The translations under genes and the position numbers were made by a program. This document shows positions 60,000 through 64,000 of a DNA stretch of 64,000 nt, piece by piece. The stretch is from Centipeda felix (GTDB lineage: Bacteria; Bacillota; Negativicutes; Selenomonadales; Selenomonadaceae): contig NZ_LT891959.1 of NCBI RefSeq assembly GCF_900186465.1, positions 766,921 to 830,920 on the forward strand, given 5' to 3'. The notes beneath the pieces are model-generated. The model did no database searches. It had not been told where the DNA came from and saw only the letters and a list, made by a program, of their open reading frames with translations. Each line of letters opens with the position of its first letter. The stretch's first letter is position 1.

Positions 60000-62900
60000 T
60001 TAGAACGCCCAGTGCATCTGGACGCCGCCGGAGATGCCCCGACGCTGGCCCGTCATACCCATCAGCTGGATGCCGTACGTTGCACGGCCGTTCTGCGGGG
60101 CAAAGCGATAGCCCAGCTCAAGGATGCCCGTGCCGCCCGTAAGGCTCGGGCTTGGCGTATTGTAGCCCTGATAGGATGCCGCAAAATCATCGCCGAACTC
60201 GTACTCATAGGCAAGCCCTGTGTAGAACGATGCGTCGCCCTTCTTCGAGGTGTAGCGCGTACCGAAGCGGATGCGATGCGAATTCGCCGCATCGAAGTCG
60301 TAGACAGCACCGTTGCTGAGACGCACCGTATCCCCACCCTGATGAGCAAAGAAATACTTCGCGTATGTATCAATCGTATTGCCGTTCTTCAGCTGCTTCT
60401 CCTGCCCGACACCAAGATGTCCGGCGTAGTAGGTGCTGCTGCTGTCGTACGTCCGATGCGTATCTGCAATTGTCCCTGCATAGTCGCTCTTTACGCGGCC
60501 GACGCGGACACTGCCCTCAACATATGCACCGTTTTGGCTCTGCGACTTCGCCATAACGCCCACGCCGAGATAGTCCATGTCGCCGCTGCCGTGCAGACCG
60601 TCGTCCAGATAGGAGTCGTACGAGCCCTTTCCGTACTCGACGAACGGGCCATACGTGAGCGTATTGCGTCCCGACACGCGCTGCTTTGCAAAGCCGAGAT
60701 TGAGACCCCAGCCCTTTGCATCGACATGCGAGCCGGAATTGAGGCGCATGGACGAGACGTTCTGCACCGCCCACATACCGTACTCCTTCGGTGTTCCGTC
60801 GACACGGGCGCGTCCTGCCTGCGACTCAGAGGCAGGCGTTGCCGCAGCCTCCATCGCCGCTGTCATCGCAGCGTCCGTCAGGAGATCGGATCCACTGTTG
60901 ATGAACGCCATTGATGCCGCACGCGTCTCGACGAGAGACTTAGTCTGCGGGTCAAGTGCAGCCTCGGTGACCTTTGCAATCAGCTTGTTGTTCACCGCAG
61001 CAGTTCCGCCTGTCGTTGTCGGAACTGCCACAGCATCTGCCGCCGGCACAGTAACGAGCTCGAATTTATACCTCAGAGCATCCTGATGCCCCTCTGCCGG
61101 TGCTTTGATCAGATGATCCGGCGTAAGCTCCACCGGTGTATTCGCATTGTACGCTGTCATCAGGCTGATATTATCACCGCTGTGCAGTACTGCGCGACGT
61201 GCATCAAGCTCCACACCGACCTTGATATTGCTGAGATCCTTCTTGCCATTTGCATCGACATTCGTCACGTTGGTAAGTTTCAGCATGGTCGGTGCATTGA
61301 CATCATTCAGCGGATCATTCTTAACATCCTCCGGCAGGTAGAAGTTGAGGTTCTGTACCCCTGCAAAATCGCCAGCCTTGGAGTCGTATCCATGGACTGC
61401 GAGCGTATTATTCTTGCCGCTGACAACATCATGTCCTGCTGCATCCTGTGCCATGCCGCCGTAGATCGTACCGCCGATGACTGCCTTATAGAGGTTAATG
61501 GTATTGCTGTCCGTCGCAGCCGTCATGTTCGACGCATCCGCTGCAGCATAGGCACCATAGACATTGCCCGTAACAGTGACGCCGTCACGGAGCGTTACCT
61601 TGTTGTTGCGCAGGGCAGAGACCTCCGCCGTCGGCGATGCCCCCGTCGTTGCCGGTGTTCCTGCCGTCGTCGCATAGCCGCCGTAGACCGAGCCAGTAAG
61701 CGTGCCCGCAAGAATCTCGACAGTATTGTCTGTTGCCGTCGCGCCGTATCCGCCCGTTACATTGCCCTTCAGCGCCGGTGCAGAGGGTGTTGCCCCCGGC
61801 TCAGCAGCGTCAAGGACGACATGATTCTCCTCTGCCGCCCCCGTCGCCGAGCGTCCGCCGACGACATCCGCTGCATGTGTTGCATTACCTATCGTCCCGC
61901 CCGTGATCTGCAGAACGTTCCGGGTTGCCGTACCGGAGCCATCCGTAGCACCGCCGTAAATGCGTGGGGCAGGATCCGTGGCGACAGCATTGTTGAACTC
62001 GCCGCCCGCGATGAACACCTGATTCCCTGAGACATCCGACGTACTCGTGGTACTCTTAAGATAGCCGCCCATCAGATCATGGAGTGTTGCGCCCTGGGAG
62101 AAGGTCACGATATTCCCGCTTACTGCTCCTGCGTTCGCACCTTCTGCATAGCCGCCATAGACGGAGTCCAGATCGCCCGATGCCACGTTGCCCGGCAGTT
62201 CCTCCAGATTGATATGAACGGCGTTGTCCTTCGAGCCGCCGCGTGCGCCTCCTGTATAGCCACCATACGCCTTGAGCGTCGTTCCATTTGCGATGCCCTC
62301 GATGTTCAGTATATTGCTCTCGGTTGTCGTGCCAAGCGTTGTCAGAACGCCACTGACTTTCTCCGTATGATCGTAGCCGGAGTAGCCGCCGTATACCTCG
62401 GAGGGCGTCTGCGCCTCCGTTCCTTTATGAGTCACCTCATCGTTGCGGAAGCGGTTCAGCTCAAGCAGCACCTTATTTGCCGACGTATCCGTCGAGCCTG
62501 CAGCGGGTGCAACATCCGTCGTCATCTTTTTCTCGTAGACGCGGTCGATTTCCGCGATCCCTGCCGTATCTGTATAGTTCGCGAAGGCGAGCTCACGGGG
62601 ATAGGAGATCGCTCCTCCTGTGCCCGGTACGACTTCCTGCATCAGTGTGAAGTTATTTCTGCCGTGGATGCCCCCGCCACGCCGATCCGTCAGCTTGGAG
62701 GTACTTGCCTTGACCTTCCCCCAATCAACCTTCACAGCAGGATTCGATGCTGCATTCGAGACTGTACCAAATCCGCCCGCCTCGGTGAGCGTGAGCATCG
62801 TATCTTTATTCTCGAAATTGTCGCCGAGAACAAAGGTATACGAATCGAAATTGCGAACCTTCTTCGCAGATACACCCGTCGTCGTGACGATCAGCTCGTT

Positions 62901-64000
62901 ATCTTTGATCTGGTCACTGGCGCTGTCAAAGGTCAGCTCTGGTGTTCCTGCCACGCCCGATGTCACGTCACGGTAGTCCGTCCCGTAGACGGACGCACCT
63001 GCAACGTTCATGTCCAACGCGCGGGTCGGCTCCTCCGAGCCGAGCATTACATTATTTCCGTTCGAGAGCGTATGCGTTGCCGTAGGTGTCGTATCGTATA
63101 CGGCACGTGCACCTGCGATCTCGCCCGTCACCGTGCCGCCGCGCACCTGAACTTTGTTCTTCGTCGCCGCCGCATCCACCTTGTCCACAGCACCGCCGTA
63201 GACATTCGTCACCGTGCCGCCATAGATCTCGGCTTTGTTCTCGGTCGCCTCGCCGCCATTCTCCGTAGCGATGCCGCCATAGACATTCGCGACGCTGCCG
63301 CCGCCAACAATCGCCTTGTTGCTCCGTGCCTTGCCCTTATTGCCCTTAGTGTAGCCACCATAAAGACCTTCGGACACTGTTCCATCGTAGACAACAGCTT
63401 CATTTTCTGCGGCGACACCTGCCGTCCCAACATCATTGCTGACCGTGTACGGTGCTTGTGTATAACCACCGATAACTTTTTTGATCTTTCCTGGGGCGCC
63501 GGCCACATTGTAGTTGGTTCTGTTTATGACGACATGATTGTTCGTCGCATTTGCCAGACCGTTGGTTTTGCCGCCGTATGCCGCCTCAAGATCCTTCTTG
63601 ACCCCATCTACCGTGAGATTATTATTGTCGGTATCATGCTTGTCGTAGTAGGAAATTCCGCCGAACACTTCATCCCGCTCACTGGGATCCTGGGCGGCAT
63701 CATACGCCCATACATTGTCTTTGAACTTTGCATACGTCAGAAGCAATGCATCCGCCTTGGATACTCCTGCCTCTGTTTCATCAAGTGTATCGGGCGTAAG
63801 TTCAAGAACATACTCGATGTTCTTGTAGCTGGCGGTATTGGTCAGGTCCACGTGCTTATTCGCGTTGTTTTTGAACTTTAAAAGATGCGTCGCATTCCCT
63901 TGGGCAAGCTTAATCTGCCCGCCGGGATTGCCCTTCTCCATGAGTTTTTCTTTGTTCTCGACTATGATTTTACTGCCGTCGATTACGTCACCAAAGCCGC
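60000..64000 (-). CDS. Large autotransporter (type V secretion), C-terminal 1333 residues
   Basis: The frame stays open to the right edge, so the signal peptide and early passenger are missing; the ATG at 63941 is an internal codon and not the start. The passenger (roughly the first 1050 residues here) has about a dozen YGG motifs (VYGGIATE, IYGGTVTN, VYGGYSGY, AYGGYTGG, VYGGYAEG, IYGGATDG, VYGGYATT), alternating with N-x-V and GGT-x-x segments typical of beta-helical passengers. The last 260-280 residues form the outer-membrane barrel: YGMWAVQNVSSMRLNSGSH, GWGLNLGFAK, YGPFVEYGKGSYDSY, and the end VQMHWAF with the terminal Phe that Bam recognises. It is probably an adhesin. The stop is 28 bases from the terminator shared with hicB. 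Confidence 0.93.
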   Translation of the reverse strand, partial: GFGDVIDGSKIIVENKEKLMEKGNPGGQIKLAQGNATHLLKFKNNANKHVDLTNTASYKNIEYVLELTPDTLDETEAGVSKADALLLTYAKFKDNVWAYDAAQDPSERDEVFGGISYYDKHDTDNNNLTVDGVKKDLEAAYGGKTNGLANATNNHVVINRTNYNVAGAPGKIKKVIGGYTQAPYTVSNDVGTAGVAAENEAVVYDGTVSEGLYGGYTKGNKGKARSNKAIVGGGSVANVYGGIATENGGEATENKAEIYGGTVTNVYGGAVDKVDAAATKNKVQVRGGTVTGEIAGARAVYDTTPTATHTLSNGNNVMLGSEEPTRALDMNVAGASVYGTDYRDVTSGVAGTPELTFDSASDQIKDNELIVTTTGVSAKKVRNFDSYTFVLGDNFENKDTMLTLTEAGGFGTVSNAASNPAVKVDWGKVKASTSKLTDRRGGGIHGRNNFTLMQEVVPGTGGAISYPRELAFANYTDTAGIAEIDRVYEKKMTTDVAPAAGSTDTSANKVLLELNRFRNDEVTHKGTEAQTPSEVYGGYSGYDHTEKVSGVLTTLGTTTESNILNIEGIANGTTLKAYGGYTGGARGGSKDNAVHINLEELPGNVASGDLDSVYGGYAEGANAGAVSGNIVTFSQGATLHDLMGGYLKSTTSTSDVSGNQVFIAGGEFNNAVATDPAPRIYGGATDGSGTATRNVLQITGGTIGNATHAADVVGGRSATGAAEENHVVLDAAEPGATPSAPALKGNVTGGYGATATDNTVEILAGTLTGSVYGGYATTAGTPATTGASPTAEVSALRNNKVTLRDGVTVTGNVYGAYAAADASNMTAATDSNTINLYKAVIGGTIYGGMAQDAAGHDVVSGKNNTLAVHGYDSKAGDFAGVQNLNFYLPEDVKNDPLNDVNAPTMLKLTNVTNVDANGKKDLSNIKVGVELDARRAVLHSGDNISLMTAYNANTPVELTPDHLIKAPAEGHQDALRYKFELVTVPAADAVAVPTTTGGTAAVNNKLIAKVTEAALDPQTKSLVETRAASMAFINSGSDLLTDAAMTAAMEAAATPASESQAGRARVDGTPKEYGMWAVQNVSSMRLNSGSHVDAKGWGLNLGFAKQRVSGRNTLTYGPFVEYGKGSYDSYLDDGLHGSGDMDYLGVGVMAKSQSQNGAYVEGSVRVGRVKSDYAGTIADTHRTYDSSSTYYAGHLGVGQEKQLKNGNTIDTYAKYFFAHQGGDTVRLSNGAVYDFDAANSHRIRFGTRYTSKKGDASFYTGLAYEYEFGDDFAASYQGYNTPSPSLTGGTGILELGYRFAPQNGRATYGIQLMGMTGQRRGISGGVQMHWAF

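Noticed and set aside
60000-63941. Repeats in the autotransporter gene as a CRISPR or satellite array
   Set aside because: The repetition is at protein level (YGG units) with poor nucleotide identity and irregular spacing.

Overview
The window is GC-rich and looks like a chromosomal segment of a diderm Firmicute of the class Negativicutes, most likely Selenomonas or a close relative such as Centipeda. Typical Firmicute genes (PolC-type replicative polymerase, RemA, RqcH, an S-box SAM riboswitch before metK, a YesM/YesN-type sensor pair) lie beside a nearly complete LPS pathway and an autotransporter with an outer-membrane barrel. That combination is the hallmark of the Negativicutes. The genus is inference; nothing here names the species.

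Layout. 1-4.8 kb: 5' end of a transaldolase-like gene, an IS30 relic, a small membrane protein, a SIMPL-domain exported protein overlapping a membrane acyltransferase, and a convergent two-domain glycosyltransferase. 4.9-12.5 kb: metK under a SAM-I riboswitch; the operon dapF-yicC-remA-gmk-rpoZ-coaBC; divergent rqcH. 12.5-23 kb (minus strand): cca, gamma-carbonic anhydrase, ndk, cobalamin adenosyltransferase, polA, coaE, a lytic transglycosylase and polC. 23-26.9 kb: three tRNAs, a decayed IS200/IS605 element, a chemotaxis receptor and a small membrane protein. 26.9-33.6 kb: a two-component system and a ferric-type ABC importer (binding lipoprotein, ATPase, fused permease).

33.7-48.4 kb is a minus-strand block for making and exporting LPS, in transcription order lpxC-fabZ-lpxA-lpxI-lpxB-msbA-[waaA-lpxK fusion]-kdsB, then from an internal promoter kdsA-kdsD-kdsC-lpxL-like-lptC-lptA-lptB. 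It supplies lipid A (lpxD is absent here), Kdo synthesis and transfer, core-lipid A flipping and part of the Lpt bridge. tmRNA is divergent from lpxC.

49-59 kb: a DEDDh exonuclease, an MFS transporter, ilvH-ilvC and leuC-leuD-leuB, an unknown proline-rich single-span protein, a methyltransferase, diaminopimelate dehydrogenase, an unknown small protein and a HicAB toxin-antitoxin pair. 60-64 kb holds the C-terminal part of a large autotransporter whose start lies beyond the window.

The most notable observations are: a family of ~160-bp non-coding mobile repeats (MITE-like) with terminal inverted repeats, each of four copies flanked by a perfect 4-bp target duplication; a PolC with no inserted proofreading exonuclease, in a cell whose Pol I also appears to lack proofreading residues; a WaaA-LpxK fusion joining two consecutive-stage lipid A enzymes; and a 19-bp inverted repeat that would trap the ribosome binding site of the IS200-type transposase. 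I see no CRISPR array, prophage or obvious new defence system.
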